A stretch of DNA of 64,000 nt from positions 1,050,783 through 1,114,782 of the forward strand of contig NZ_JACVXC010000001.1 of assembly GCF_014596935.1 (NCBI RefSeq). The letters run 5' to 3'. Position numbers and translations under genes: made by a program. Shown here piece after piece: positions 19,201-27,430 of the stretch. Under the pieces are notes generated by a model, which did no database searches, had not been told where the DNA came from, and saw only the letters and a list, made by a program, of their open reading frames with translations. The DNA comes from Aestuariibaculum suncheonense (GTDB taxonomy: Bacteria; Bacteroidota; Bacteroidia; Flavobacteriales; Flavobacteriaceae). Numbering within the stretch: the stretch's first letter is position 1; every line of letters starts with the position of its first letter.

Positions 19201-19470
19201 TCGTCATTACAAAGCGTAGCACAGCATGGTACTGGAGATTTTTTCTTAGAAGAAGCATGGTTTGTTCGTGTAAGGGATATTACCCTAGGATATACCTTGC
19301 CAGCATCAGTACTTGAAAAGATAAAACTCAAAAAATTAAGATTATATGGTAACGTAATGAACCCATTTTTGTTTACACCATATACAGGTATGGATCCTGA
19401 AACAGATGCCTATGTTGGGGCTTACCCTAATCAACGAACATTTAACATGGGCGTTCAGCTTACATTCTAA
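16210..19470 (+). CDS. SusC-like TonB-dependent outer membrane transporter (locus A)
   Basis: The 1086-residue protein imports oligosaccharides through the outer membrane with TonB energy. After an unusually long N-terminal leader (hydrophobic core about 25-45) comes a carboxypeptidase-like domain (about 60-140, GVVYDNTGMPLLGANV), a TonB-box region DEVVVVGYG, the plug domain (QSLSGRAAGLNV, IRGAATGRSPLIVIDGMPT, SIYGSKAAGGVILITTKRG), and a 22-strand barrel ending in MGVQLTF. It is 20 bp upstream of its SusD partner. Length is normal for SusC proteins. Confidence 0.97.
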   Translation: MKKTTKSKYITSALALKFDLRLSLASFALLSSVLQTYAIASNNLNSIVPNVENRVNLQELHIQGVVYDNTGMPLLGANVFQKGTSNGVQTDFDGKFELNLKGKDVILVISYVGFKSKEIAVGNQTSFTITLEEDVAGLDEVVVVGYGTQSRRSVTSSVSSIDVSEAVKAPTSSIAQSLSGRAAGLNVNLNSAQPGGAVSFQIRGAATGRSPLIVIDGMPTTGFSPTTVGQFGTGSLDGVLSSLNPNDIESIDILKDASATSIYGSKAAGGVILITTKRGKKGGESFAVDFNTTTGVQKYYNLPNMLEATDYMIESNRVQFEKWLYDSRKHVYEVVPKPVGWSAPGAYIPLYTDDQITEFENGTKKGTDFVGAVTRPGTVKNYDLSMRGSQKNTSFYASFGAFNQEGIIKNNNLSKYTGRVNVDQNLGEKTKAGVTINFSQINSDNVSIGNGGRFENSGILTSALQFDPTLPIRNESGSYQINERQSNFPNPVSLLEITNKTKMERFFANAFLEYKILPQLSIKTQVGFDRNQSESYGYLPTSTIAGLSTNGRADRAGNENTNGQFQALLNYNDTLGDSHHVSGTLGTEYMHYRWEGSGITATNFPYDGVQWNNLALAADRANIWSNGGSSEIISYFLRTSYDFDYKYFMTVNLRVDGSSNFSPKNQYGFFPGVSIGWDVTRESFMKGSSGWLNQLKLRAGYGETGNDNIGTAFTDYYSPGANTMWGNAVISGVQLAGLGNPDLKWEKQADLNFGIDFSMFNSRISGSLEYFNREISRILGNKNLLSSNPVSTLRYNLDAKKRTYGTELTLNTKNIENKDFSWGSNITFTYYRDQWLKRDPSYVLGINESPKQYFGEIWRYKSDGLVYFDTADELNQIPGTIKILDVNGYLLDDEGNRVVDENGKPQYSGEPDGKINDADKVKVGINTPFTIGFNNTFNYKKFDLSIYTYGVFNRWKENQTEIVFGGPSVMGMLNIASNMQENIVDRYNSDNRLGTGVSSLQSVAQHGTGDFFLEEAWFVRVRDITLGYTLPASVLEKIKLKKLRLYGNVMNPFLFTPYTGMDPETDAYVGAYPNQRTFNMGVQLTF

Positions 19471-19490
19471 CTAAAAAGATAATTAAAAAG

Positions 19491-21053
19491 ATGAAAACAA
19501 ATTTTATAATTTTTATTCTAATTTTTGCATTCTTAGCTCAAAGTTGTGAGCTAGAAAGAGAGGAGTACAATAAAATTACACCCGATAATTTTTATAAGAC
19601 AGAAAGAGATGCCGAATTGGCAATAGCTGCATTGTATTATAACTCTATAACTAAGGTTGCTACTTGGAGTACAGGAATGTTTGTGCAAAACATTAACTCG
19701 TCAATAATGAATTCGGAAGTGGCAGCAGGCGATATTATTAAATGTTCGTATGGTTCTAATCCTTGGGAATATTTAAGAACACACCAATGGTCTCAAGAAA
19801 ATGCTTACGGGACAGATCGTATGTTTAAATATTACAATCATATATCCAATGCAAGAGTTGTAATTAAGCAACTGGAGGCAATGGATATACCAGATGTGAA
19901 AAAGAACTCGCTAATCGCTGAAGCTAGTGTTGTTGCAGGGTGGAAAGCTCTTGTACTTTACAGTTGGTATGGTCCTGTGCCTTATCCAACAGATGAAATG
20001 TTGGCGAATCCACAAATTATTGCCTATCCAGAGCGTCCAAGCTATGAAGAATTTTCGGGAATTATAGAAAACTTTTTATTAAAAGGAGAAAGCCTTCCTA
20101 AAGCCGATTTCGGTACTAATTTTGGAAGAGTAAATTCGGATTTAGCAAATTTCCTTTTAATGCGATTATACATGCTTGAAGCTGGTAGAACGGGCGATTC
20201 TAATTTTTGGATAAAAGCCAAAGAACGTGCTGAAAAAATAATTGCAGGAGGATCCTTTAATTTATTAGAAAATTATAGCGATGTATTTGCCATGGCAAAT
20301 AAGAGAAACAAAGAAATTATTTTTGCAACACCTTCCGATTATTCTTTTAATACCAACATGTATCATGCAGAAGCCCTTCCAAATAACTATCCTAGTGCCC
20401 TAAATAGAGGTGCTGGATCTTGGGGAGGATATAAAATTCTTTGGGATTTTTATGATACATTTAACCCTAAAGATATGCGTTTATCGGGTATTGCAGCTTC
20501 CTATACTACAGATTCGGGACTGGTAATAGATCGTGACCATCCTTTCTCAAATCGTCACGGTGTGGGTGACGGCGCAATTCCTTTAAAATACGATACAGAT
20601 AATAATCAGGTTGGGTATTTTCAAGGGCATGATTTTATTGTTTATCGCTATGCTGATGTTTTATTATCTATGGCCGAAATTTTAAATGAACTTGGTCAAA
20701 CCGCCACTGTAAGTGCTCCAGCGATAACCAAGGTAGATAAAGACGGCATGCTTCAAACAAGTGATGGCGGCAATAGCGCAACATCGTTTATTAATGCTAT
20801 TCGTGTACGCGCAGGATTACAACCCTTATCAACCTTGTCTAAAATTCAAATGCGTGATAGTATCTTAGCAGAGCGTTCGCATGAATTATATTGCGAAGGA
20901 ACACGAAGAGATGATTTGATTAGATATCAAAGAGTTACAGGAGGTGCTGGATACAAAAAATTTGATGATAATGAATATAAAATGGTTTACCCAATACCAG
21001 TAAGGTATATTAATGAATACAAAGGAAATTTAAAACAGAATCCTGGTTATTAA
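19491..21053 (+). CDS. SusD-like surface glycan-binding lipoprotein (locus A)
   Basis: The 520-residue lipoprotein (signal ending AQSC, lipidated Cys19) is the SusD partner that caps the SusC channel and binds glycan. It has the expected start motif TPDNFYKTERDAELAI, the TPR-like helical core, and the conserved C-terminal RAGLQPLS, ILAERSHELYCEG, RRDDLIRY and YPIP segments of the SusD/RagB family. It follows susC by 20 bp. Confidence 0.96.
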   Translation: MKTNFIIFILIFAFLAQSCELEREEYNKITPDNFYKTERDAELAIAALYYNSITKVATWSTGMFVQNINSSIMNSEVAAGDIIKCSYGSNPWEYLRTHQWSQENAYGTDRMFKYYNHISNARVVIKQLEAMDIPDVKKNSLIAEASVVAGWKALVLYSWYGPVPYPTDEMLANPQIIAYPERPSYEEFSGIIENFLLKGESLPKADFGTNFGRVNSDLANFLLMRLYMLEAGRTGDSNFWIKAKERAEKIIAGGSFNLLENYSDVFAMANKRNKEIIFATPSDYSFNTNMYHAEALPNNYPSALNRGAGSWGGYKILWDFYDTFNPKDMRLSGIAASYTTDSGLVIDRDHPFSNRHGVGDGAIPLKYDTDNNQVGYFQGHDFIVYRYADVLLSMAEILNELGQTATVSAPAITKVDKDGMLQTSDGGNSATSFINAIRVRAGLQPLSTLSKIQMRDSILAERSHELYCEGTRRDDLIRYQRVTGGAGYKKFDDNEYKMVYPIPVRYINEYKGNLKQNPGY

Positions 21054-21101
21054 TTCCAGAGTTTAAAAATGTAATACTAATCTTTACAAAATAAATTTAA
21101 T

Positions 21102-21983
21102 ATGAAATATAAAGTAATTAAACTATACACATTAAGTATAATGGTGTTGTTAAGCTTGGTTTCCTGTAGCAGTGATGAGAAGGAAATTATAGAACCTAAA
21201 GCCGATTTTGATTTTTCGGTAACTAAAGGGAAAGTAGATTTTGTTAACAAATCAGAGAATGCCGATCTTTATTTATGGGAATTTGACGATGGAGTTGGCT
21301 CTGTGAGTGTAATAAATGATCCGTCTTACGTATACACCAAGCCCGGGACTTACGATGTTGCTGTTACATTAACTGTTACTAGTAGAGAGACAGGTTTAGA
21401 AAGTTCGGTAACAAAAACCATTTCTTTGGTTGATATTCCTGCCACTATTGTTATTGATGGTGATTTTTCAGATTGGGATACCGTATCTTATGTTGAAAAT
21501 GTTAAAGGAGAAGGAAGTTTAGAGCGCATAAAAGTGCAAGGCGCAGGAGATTTAATTTGTATTTATCTTGAGGGGAATTCCGATATGTCATTTTTTATGC
21601 CAGAATTGGCAATAAATACAGATGGTGATTACACAACAGGTTGTGTTAAAGAAAATTGGTGGACCAATACTGGATTTGATATTTTAGGTTCTAGTCCTGT
21701 ACATGGGTTACATACGCATAAAATAGGAGCAGAATCTTGGCAGTGGCAATGGACCTTCCAATCAGATGCAGGTGTATGGTGGTTTGCCTCAGATAAAGTT
21801 ACATTACCAAATGGTAAAGTTGCTCTAGAATTGGCATTATCCAAGGAAGAAATAAGCAAGTTCGCTACACTTTCAAGCGAAGGTGTTGACTTTGCATTAA
21901 TCGATTGGGCTCCTAAGTGGAATTTAAAAGGTAGAATTCCTGAAAGAGGAACAGGACAAACTACTATTCATGTAAAGTTTTAG
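21102..21983 (+). CDS. PKD-domain surface lipoprotein (SusE/F-like position)
   Basis: The 293-residue lipoprotein has a signal ending LVSC followed by SSDEKE, a serine/acidic stretch like the surface-export signal of Bacteroidota lipoproteins. A PKD domain (about 33-108, with YLWEFDDG and YTKPGTYDVAVT) is followed by a domain beginning IDGDFSDWD that resembles CBM9-like/DOMON sandwiches. The tryptophan-rich stretch WQWQWTF may line a glycan site. Third in the susCD operon, it probably binds polysaccharide at the cell surface. A terminator-like hairpin follows it. Confidence 0.85.
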   Translation: MKYKVIKLYTLSIMVLLSLVSCSSDEKEIIEPKADFDFSVTKGKVDFVNKSENADLYLWEFDDGVGSVSVINDPSYVYTKPGTYDVAVTLTVTSRETGLESSVTKTISLVDIPATIVIDGDFSDWDTVSYVENVKGEGSLERIKVQGAGDLICIYLEGNSDMSFFMPELAINTDGDYTTGCVKENWWTNTGFDILGSSPVHGLHTHKIGAESWQWQWTFQSDAGVWWFASDKVTLPNGKVALELALSKEEISKFATLSSEGVDFALIDWAPKWNLKGRIPERGTGQTTIHVKF

Positions 21984-22000
21984 AATATTAAAGAATATTA

Positions 22001-22055
22001 GAGGCTTTCTATAATATTAGGACAAGTTACCGATTATTTAGTAAGCCTCTTTTTT
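22001..22055 (+). terminator. Intra-locus terminator or attenuator
   Basis: gaggctt at 22001-22007 pairs with aagcctc at 22043-22049, followed by TTTTTT. It lies between the PKD lipoprotein and the DUF4832 genes and would lower downstream transcription from the susCD promoter. Confidence 0.65.
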
Positions 22056-22068
22056 AAAAATGATAGAG

Positions 22069-23571
22069 ATGAAAAAAAATGTGTGGAGTATATTGTTATT
22101 AGGCGTTATAACGTTTATTTTATCCAGTTGTTCTTCTGGAGACGATGAACCTAATAAACCAAGTGTTGATACTAAATTGACAACAAAAGAATATGTTCCT
22201 TTAACCAAAGGTATTATTAGAAACCCAGGAATGGGATGGACATTGTATGATGCAGCAAGTGTTGATGAAATGGCTGATGCAGGTGCGTATTGGGCAGCTC
22301 AAGATCAGATTGCTCGAGATTATGCTTCTTGTTTTTATTTAAGATGGCGTTGGTCTGATATGGAACCGGAAGAGGGTAAATATGCTTGGGAATATGATGC
22401 TAATTTTAAAGCTTTAATTCAAGGTGCTTTAGATCGTGGTTTACGTCTTTCTTTTAGAGTATTTGTAAATGGGCGAGATAATTTAAGACCTGCAACACCT
22501 CAGTTTGTATTTGATGCAGGTGCAGAGGGCTATGAGGTGGCTGGCGCTAATGGAGGTACAAATTTAACTCCTTATCCTGATGATCCTATTTTCCAAGAGA
22601 AGTTTACAAATTTTGTAAAAGCATTCGCGCAAGAATTTGATGACCCTAATAAGGTGGACTATGTAGATGGTTATAATTTAGGTTGGTGGGGTGAAGGCCA
22701 CAATATAAAGTTTAAAAATGTGGCCAATATGGAAAACACATTTAAATGGATTATTAATCTATATGGAAATAGCTTTAAAAAGGTGCCTTTAATAATAACT
22801 ATAGATAGTCAAGTAGGCTTATCTTTAGAAAAAACATATGCTTATGAAGGTCAAGGTTATTCACCACGTCGTGATGGATATGCTAGTTATTGGTTTCCAG
22901 AAAGTCAAAAGCAATTATTGCGTAGTTTTTTCCCAGATAGAATGGTGGTAGCAGAAGCCGCTTATTGGGGTAATAACTCCATTACATATGCTAATAACAC
23001 CGACCAACTTTATTCTTGGAATTCATGGGCAGATTATTATAAGCAAGTTGTTTCTGAAGCACTTTCAACACATGCCAATTATTTGGATTTAAGAGAAACT
23101 GTAGAGGCAAGCCGTTATGTTAGATTGGCAAAAGATCAAGTAGACCTCTTTATAGAAAAAGGAGGGTATCGTATTTATCCTCAAAAGGTATCGTATAGCG
23201 AGTCAGTTGCTGCAAATAAGAATTTAGAAATCGAACATTCATGGGAAAATATAGCTCAAGGTGTACTTCCAAATAATGATAGACGTTGGAATTTTAAATA
23301 CAAGGTAGCATTTACTTTACTTAATAATCAAGGTACAATTGTTAAAAAATGGATAAGTGAAAAAGCAGAGCCTTCTGATTGGGTAAATACAGGGGGAGCT
23401 ACAAAATATACAGAATCATTAAGTGTTAGTAGTGTTTCTTCTGGAACATATAAATTGGCATTAGCCATTGTTGATACAACCCAAGGAGGTAACCCAGCTA
23501 TTAATTTAGCAGTAGAACAACAATTAGTTGTTAATGGTTGGCTTCAAATAGGAAACGTAGAAATAGAATAG
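22069..23571 (+). CDS. DUF4832-type glycosidase-like surface lipoprotein, copy 1
   Basis: About 500 residues from ATG 22069 (an ATG 9 bp upstream is also in frame). The lipoprotein signal ends LSSC and is followed by SSGDDEP, which fits surface export. The body resembles DUF4874/DUF4832 proteins: a TIM-barrel-like N-terminal part (RNPGMGW, WSDMEPEEGKYAW, SFRVF) and a C-terminal sandwich (GGYRIYP, GVLPNNDRRWNFKYKV). Counting from 22060, Glu212 in GEGH and Glu299 in VAEAAYW are conserved in the next gene with identical spacing and look like an acid/base and nucleophile pair. Activity is not established; glycoside hydrolysis is my inference. Confidence 0.8.
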   Translation: MKKNVWSILLLGVITFILSSCSSGDDEPNKPSVDTKLTTKEYVPLTKGIIRNPGMGWTLYDAASVDEMADAGAYWAAQDQIARDYASCFYLRWRWSDMEPEEGKYAWEYDANFKALIQGALDRGLRLSFRVFVNGRDNLRPATPQFVFDAGAEGYEVAGANGGTNLTPYPDDPIFQEKFTNFVKAFAQEFDDPNKVDYVDGYNLGWWGEGHNIKFKNVANMENTFKWIINLYGNSFKKVPLIITIDSQVGLSLEKTYAYEGQGYSPRRDGYASYWFPESQKQLLRSFFPDRMVVAEAAYWGNNSITYANNTDQLYSWNSWADYYKQVVSEALSTHANYLDLRETVEASRYVRLAKDQVDLFIEKGGYRIYPQKVSYSESVAANKNLEIEHSWENIAQGVLPNNDRRWNFKYKVAFTLLNNQGTIVKKWISEKAEPSDWVNTGGATKYTESLSVSSVSSGTYKLALAIVDTTQGGNPAINLAVEQQLVVNGWLQIGNVEIE

Positions 23572-23613
23572 TAACAGTCACTTTGAGGTAGAAAAATCCA
23601 TTTCAGATTAAAT

Positions 23614-25164
23614 ATGTATAAAATTGAAAAAAAGGAGATGCTAAGAAAATATCTGTTTAATTATAAATGGAGTTATTTTTTTGTGGTATTTATAGTATTA
23701 ATCTTGTTTGCTTTTAAATCCAATAACAAAAGTATTTCCAGTAGTAAGATAATTGACATGAAGCCAGATACATTGCGGGTCCTTAAAAATCCAGCAATGG
23801 GATGGGTTATGTATAATGAAGGGTGGGAATTATACCCATATTATCAAAACAATTACAAGCATATGAATGTCGATCATTTTTGGAAAGATATGGATGCTGT
23901 TAATGCTAGTAGCGTAAGTAACATATTGTATATTCGTGCCGTGTGGTCTGCCTTTGAACCTCAAGAGGGGAAATATGCTTGGGACATTGATCCGAATTTT
24001 AAAAAGTTGATTGAAGGAGCGGAAAAAAGACATTTAAAATTAGCTTTTAGAGTTTTTCACCAAAGTCAAGATCAAGTGCAACAGGCTACCCCAGAATTTG
24101 TTTTTAACGCAGGAGCAAGTTTTAAAAGCATTAAAGGACAGGCTGGTCATCAGATATTTAAAAATCCATACTACGACGACCCTGTTTTTATGGCCAAATT
24201 TAATGCTTTTGTTAAGGCTTTTGCTGCTAAATTTGATAATCCTGAAATCACAGACTTTGTAGATGCTTATGGTGCAGGTCTTTGGGGAGAAGGACATAAT
24301 GTGCTAGTTAAAGACAAGTCTCATTTGGGTAATGTTATAGATGAGATTACTGGTATTTATACAAAACATTTTAAAAATGTTTTAACTGTTTTTAATTTAT
24401 CCGAATCCGATTGGAAGCATGCCAAATCTTATGTTTTTGATCAAAAACAGTTAATTCCAAGACGAGATGGTTTAGGAAGTTTTTGGTTTAGTGAAAAATC
24501 AAGAGAACGTATAAACAATTATTTTTTCCCAAGGTATCCATTAATAGCAGAAGGGTGTTATTGGCTTAACAGCAAAACTAACGATACCACGAATTTAACC
24601 TATAAGTTAGATAAAAAATATAACTTTAATTCATGGAAGGACGCTTTAACCTTTGGAATGGAAGATGCTTTAAATTATCACGCTAATGTTTATGATTTAA
24701 GAGTACCCTTGCAAGCTAAATATTTGATACAACATGCTCCTAAGTCTATTCAGAAATTCATAACTCATGGAGGCTATAGATTATATCCAAATCGAGTAGG
24801 AGTAAAAAAGAGTAAAGATACTTTGATTATAGATAATAACTGGCGAAATTTAGGCGTTGGACTGCTACCAAATCACCATCCAAATTGGAATAACAAATAC
24901 AAATTGGCTTGGGGATTAAAAAACAAAAACACCTCTAAAGTTATTGCCGTTACAGTAGATCTTAAAGCAAATCCAGGCGATTGGGTAAAAGACAGTAATT
25001 ACTGTTACAAGACAAAGCTTAACATCCCTAAAGAAATAAAATTGGAAGATTATTACTTGGTTACAGGAATTATAAATGGTAATACAAAAAAGCCAGAAAT
25101 TGAGCTTGCACTTAGTGAGGCGCCCAAAGATAATTGGTATAAAATTACTGATATAAATTTTTAA
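23614..25164 (+). CDS. DUF4832-type glycosidase-like protein, copy 2
   Basis: This 516-residue paralog of the preceding gene shares RVLKNPAMGW, WSAFEPQEGKYAW, LAFRVF, LWGEGHN, IAEGCYW, GGYRLYP and GLLPNHHPNWNNKYKL. Glu226 (GEGH) and Glu313 (IAEGCYW) are 87 residues apart, the same as in copy 1. Instead of a lipoprotein signal it has a basic N-terminus and a single hydrophobic helix (about 20-36) without a lipobox, so it may be periplasmic or inner-membrane anchored. A surface and an internal copy could act on long and short chains respectively. The first ATG was kept because no later start precedes the helix except Met9. Confidence 0.8.
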   Translation: MYKIEKKEMLRKYLFNYKWSYFFVVFIVLILFAFKSNNKSISSSKIIDMKPDTLRVLKNPAMGWVMYNEGWELYPYYQNNYKHMNVDHFWKDMDAVNASSVSNILYIRAVWSAFEPQEGKYAWDIDPNFKKLIEGAEKRHLKLAFRVFHQSQDQVQQATPEFVFNAGASFKSIKGQAGHQIFKNPYYDDPVFMAKFNAFVKAFAAKFDNPEITDFVDAYGAGLWGEGHNVLVKDKSHLGNVIDEITGIYTKHFKNVLTVFNLSESDWKHAKSYVFDQKQLIPRRDGLGSFWFSEKSRERINNYFFPRYPLIAEGCYWLNSKTNDTTNLTYKLDKKYNFNSWKDALTFGMEDALNYHANVYDLRVPLQAKYLIQHAPKSIQKFITHGGYRLYPNRVGVKKSKDTLIIDNNWRNLGVGLLPNHHPNWNNKYKLAWGLKNKNTSKVIAVTVDLKANPGDWVKDSNYCYKTKLNIPKEIKLEDYYLVTGIINGNTKKPEIELALSEAPKDNWYKITDINF

Positions 25165-25227
25165 TGAACCTAAAAAGTTAAAGAATAAAAAGAAATCTAA
25201 GATTTAGGTTTTGAGTTAGTTGTTTAT

Positions 25228-25270
25228 AATCCCGTTTAAAATAAATACTATTTGCTTAGCGGGATTTTTA
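25228..25270 (+). terminator. Terminator before the locus A sulfatase
   Basis: aatcccg (25228-25234) pairs with cgggatt (25260-25266) followed by TTTT. It separates the DUF4832 pair from the sulfatase and overlaps an upstream in-frame ATG at 25252, which argues against that start. Confidence 0.65.
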
Positions 25271-25284
25271 ATGAAATATTTATT

Positions 25285-26940
25285 ATGAAGTACATAATTT
25301 TTACAATAGGCTTGTTAATTACAGCATGCAACCTAAAAGAAAAAAAAGAACAAAATAGTCAGATAGACCAACGTCCAAACATTGTGTTCATAATGTCCGA
25401 CGATCATGCTTATCAAGCTATAAGTGCTTATAACGATAAATTAATTCAAACACCTAATATAGACAGAATTGCCAAAGAAGGCATTTTATTTACTAATGCT
25501 ACAGTTACAAATTCAATTTGCGCACCATCTAGAGCTGTTATCCTAACAGGGAAACATAGTCATTTAAATGGTAAAATTGATAACTTGAGTGATTTTGATA
25601 CCACTAATGTTACATTTCCGCAATTATTCAAACAAGCGGGTTATCAAACAGCAATGTTTGGAAAATTACATTTTGGAAATAACCCTAAAGGATTTGATGA
25701 ATTCAAAATATTGCCTGGACAAGGCGATTATTACAATCCTAAATTTATAACGGCTAAAGGAGATACTATTATTCAAGGTTATGTTACTGATATAATAACG
25801 GATTTAACATTGGATTGGATGGAGAAAAGAAGGGATACTTCCAAACCTTTTTTATTAATGTATTTACACAAAGCACCGCATAGAAACTGGCTTCCTGCCG
25901 AAAAATATTATAAGGCATATACCAAGAAAACATTTCCTCTGCCAGCGACTTTGTTTGATGATTATAAGACTAGGGGTGCCTCTGCTAAAACGGCTGAAAT
26001 GAATATTTTAAAGCACATGTATTTGGCCTATGACGATAAGTTAAGCCTAGAAACAATTAAAGAGCTTAATATTGATTATACGGGATTGCATAACTATCCA
26101 ATTAACCGCATGAACCAGGAACAAAGAGCGAGTTGGGATGCTGTTTATGGACCTATAAATGAAGATTTTAAAGAGAGGTATTCTAGCATGAATGATTCCA
26201 TGCTAATGGTTTGGAAATACCAAAGATACATGCAGGATTACTTAGGGACAATCGCCTCGGTAGATGACAATGTTGGTAGACTTTTAAATTATTTAGATGA
26301 TAATAAACTTTCAGAAAATACAATGGTAGTATATACTTCTGATCAAGGATTTTATTTAGGAGAGCATGGATGGTTTGATAAACGTTTTATGTATGACGAA
26401 TCTTTTAAAACGCCTTTATTAATAAAGTGGCCTAATAAAATAACGCCAGGAACTACCGAAAATGAAATGGTTCAGAACCTAGATTTTGCTCAAACTTTTT
26501 TAGATGTTGCAGGAATCAAGGCACCCGAGGATATGCAAGGAAAAAGTTTGGTGCCTTTACTTACTGGTCATAACGAAGTATGGGATAGAGATGCCTTGTA
26601 TTACCATTATTACGAATATCCAGCCGAACATGCGGTTAAAAGGCATTATGGCATTGCAACTAAAAATTATAAACTCATTCATTTTTATTATGATGTCGAC
26701 GAATGGGAATTATACGACAGATTAATAGATCCTCAAGAGCTTAATAACGTATATAATGACCCTAAATATACCACTGTAGTTAAAGAAATGAAAGAAAAAT
26801 TAAAGGAATTAAGAAAAAAATATAAAGACTCAGACGCTCTTGATAATCATTACATTAAATTGTATAATGAGCAAAAGCAAGAGGGTACAAAAATCAGCAA
26901 TAGAGAACCGCCTTCGACGGAAAACATTGAGCATAGCTGA
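25285..26940 (+). CDS. Family S1 sulfatase with IS-derived C-terminal tail
   Basis: From ATG 25285 the lipoprotein has 551 residues (signal ending ITAC). It carries the formylglycine motif CAPSR with Cys79 and the family segments NIVFIMSDDHAYQA (metal Asp pair), GKHSHLNGKI and YTSDQGFYLGEHGW. Sulfatases of this type remove sulfate esters from algal glycans. The domain appears complete up to about KYKDSD. The last 15-18 residues (roughly from GTKISNR to the end, IEHS) are encoded by sequence matching an IS21-type terminal repeat (26904-26936 matches 10230-10262 at 27 of 33 positions), so the native 3' end was probably replaced. Sulfatase subfamily and substrate cannot be read by eye. Confidence 0.9.
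   Translation: MKYIIFTIGLLITACNLKEKKEQNSQIDQRPNIVFIMSDDHAYQAISAYNDKLIQTPNIDRIAKEGILFTNATVTNSICAPSRAVILTGKHSHLNGKIDNLSDFDTTNVTFPQLFKQAGYQTAMFGKLHFGNNPKGFDEFKILPGQGDYYNPKFITAKGDTIIQGYVTDIITDLTLDWMEKRRDTSKPFLLMYLHKAPHRNWLPAEKYYKAYTKKTFPLPATLFDDYKTRGASAKTAEMNILKHMYLAYDDKLSLETIKELNIDYTGLHNYPINRMNQEQRASWDAVYGPINEDFKERYSSMNDSMLMVWKYQRYMQDYLGTIASVDDNVGRLLNYLDDNKLSENTMVVYTSDQGFYLGEHGWFDKRFMYDESFKTPLLIKWPNKITPGTTENEMVQNLDFAQTFLDVAGIKAPEDMQGKSLVPLLTGHNEVWDRDALYYHYYEYPAEHAVKRHYGIATKNYKLIHFYYDVDEWELYDRLIDPQELNNVYNDPKYTTVVKEMKEKLKELRKKYKDSDALDNHYIKLYNEQKQEGTKISNREPPSTENIEHS
26883..26939. repeat. IS21-like terminal repeat inside the sulfatase 3' end
   Basis: The 33 bases at 26904-26936 match the left end of the IS21 relic (10230-10262) at 27 positions without gaps, including a run of TTGAGCATAG. 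Similarity continues leftward to about 26885 with one indel. A weaker inverted partner lies at 28158-28196. Confidence 0.65.
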
Positions 26941-27005
26941 AATTTATAAAACCCTTGTTTAATTGGACTTTCTATATTAGACTGGACATAAAGATGAGAG
27001 AATAT

Positions 27006-27089
<84 letters not shown>

Positions 27090-27094
27090 TTGCC

Positions 27095-27412
27095 TTAGCA
27101 ATTATTAGAAGAAAATCTAAACATTACAACTTAGAATTTAAACAGAAAGCAGTCGAGTTAAGTTATGCCAAAGGCAATGTAAAACAAGTATGCGAAGACT
27201 TGGAATATTTCCTCCAGTACTTTATCGTTAGCGTAAAGAGTTAAAAGATTATGGTAAGAACAGTTTTTCAAGTCCTAGCAATCCTATAATGATAGATGAA
27301 GAAAAAGAGATAGCTCGATTAAAAGGGGATTTAAAAGAAGGCGAGTTAGAATGAGACATCTTAAAAAGAGCCATCAGCAAAAAAACGAAAACATTGTTTT
27401 CTCCTCTTAATA
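27095..27412 (+). pseudogene. IS3 orfA remnant
   Basis: The frame reads RRKSKHYNLEFKQKAVELSY and NVKQVCEDLE (HTH of IS3 OrfA), then after a frameshift near 27208 SSTLYRWRKELKDYGKNSF and the leucine-zipper part IARLKGDLKEGELE. A TGA there precedes DILKRAISK, where relatives have arginine. No intact start codon is seen because the TTAG tract occupies that position. Confidence 0.85.
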
Positions 27413-27430
27413 TCAAATCTCGGCTTATCC

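Noticed and set aside
25252-25284. Earlier in-frame ATG for the locus A sulfatase
   Set aside because: It lies inside the terminator hairpin and would put residues ahead of a clean lipoprotein signal starting at 25285.
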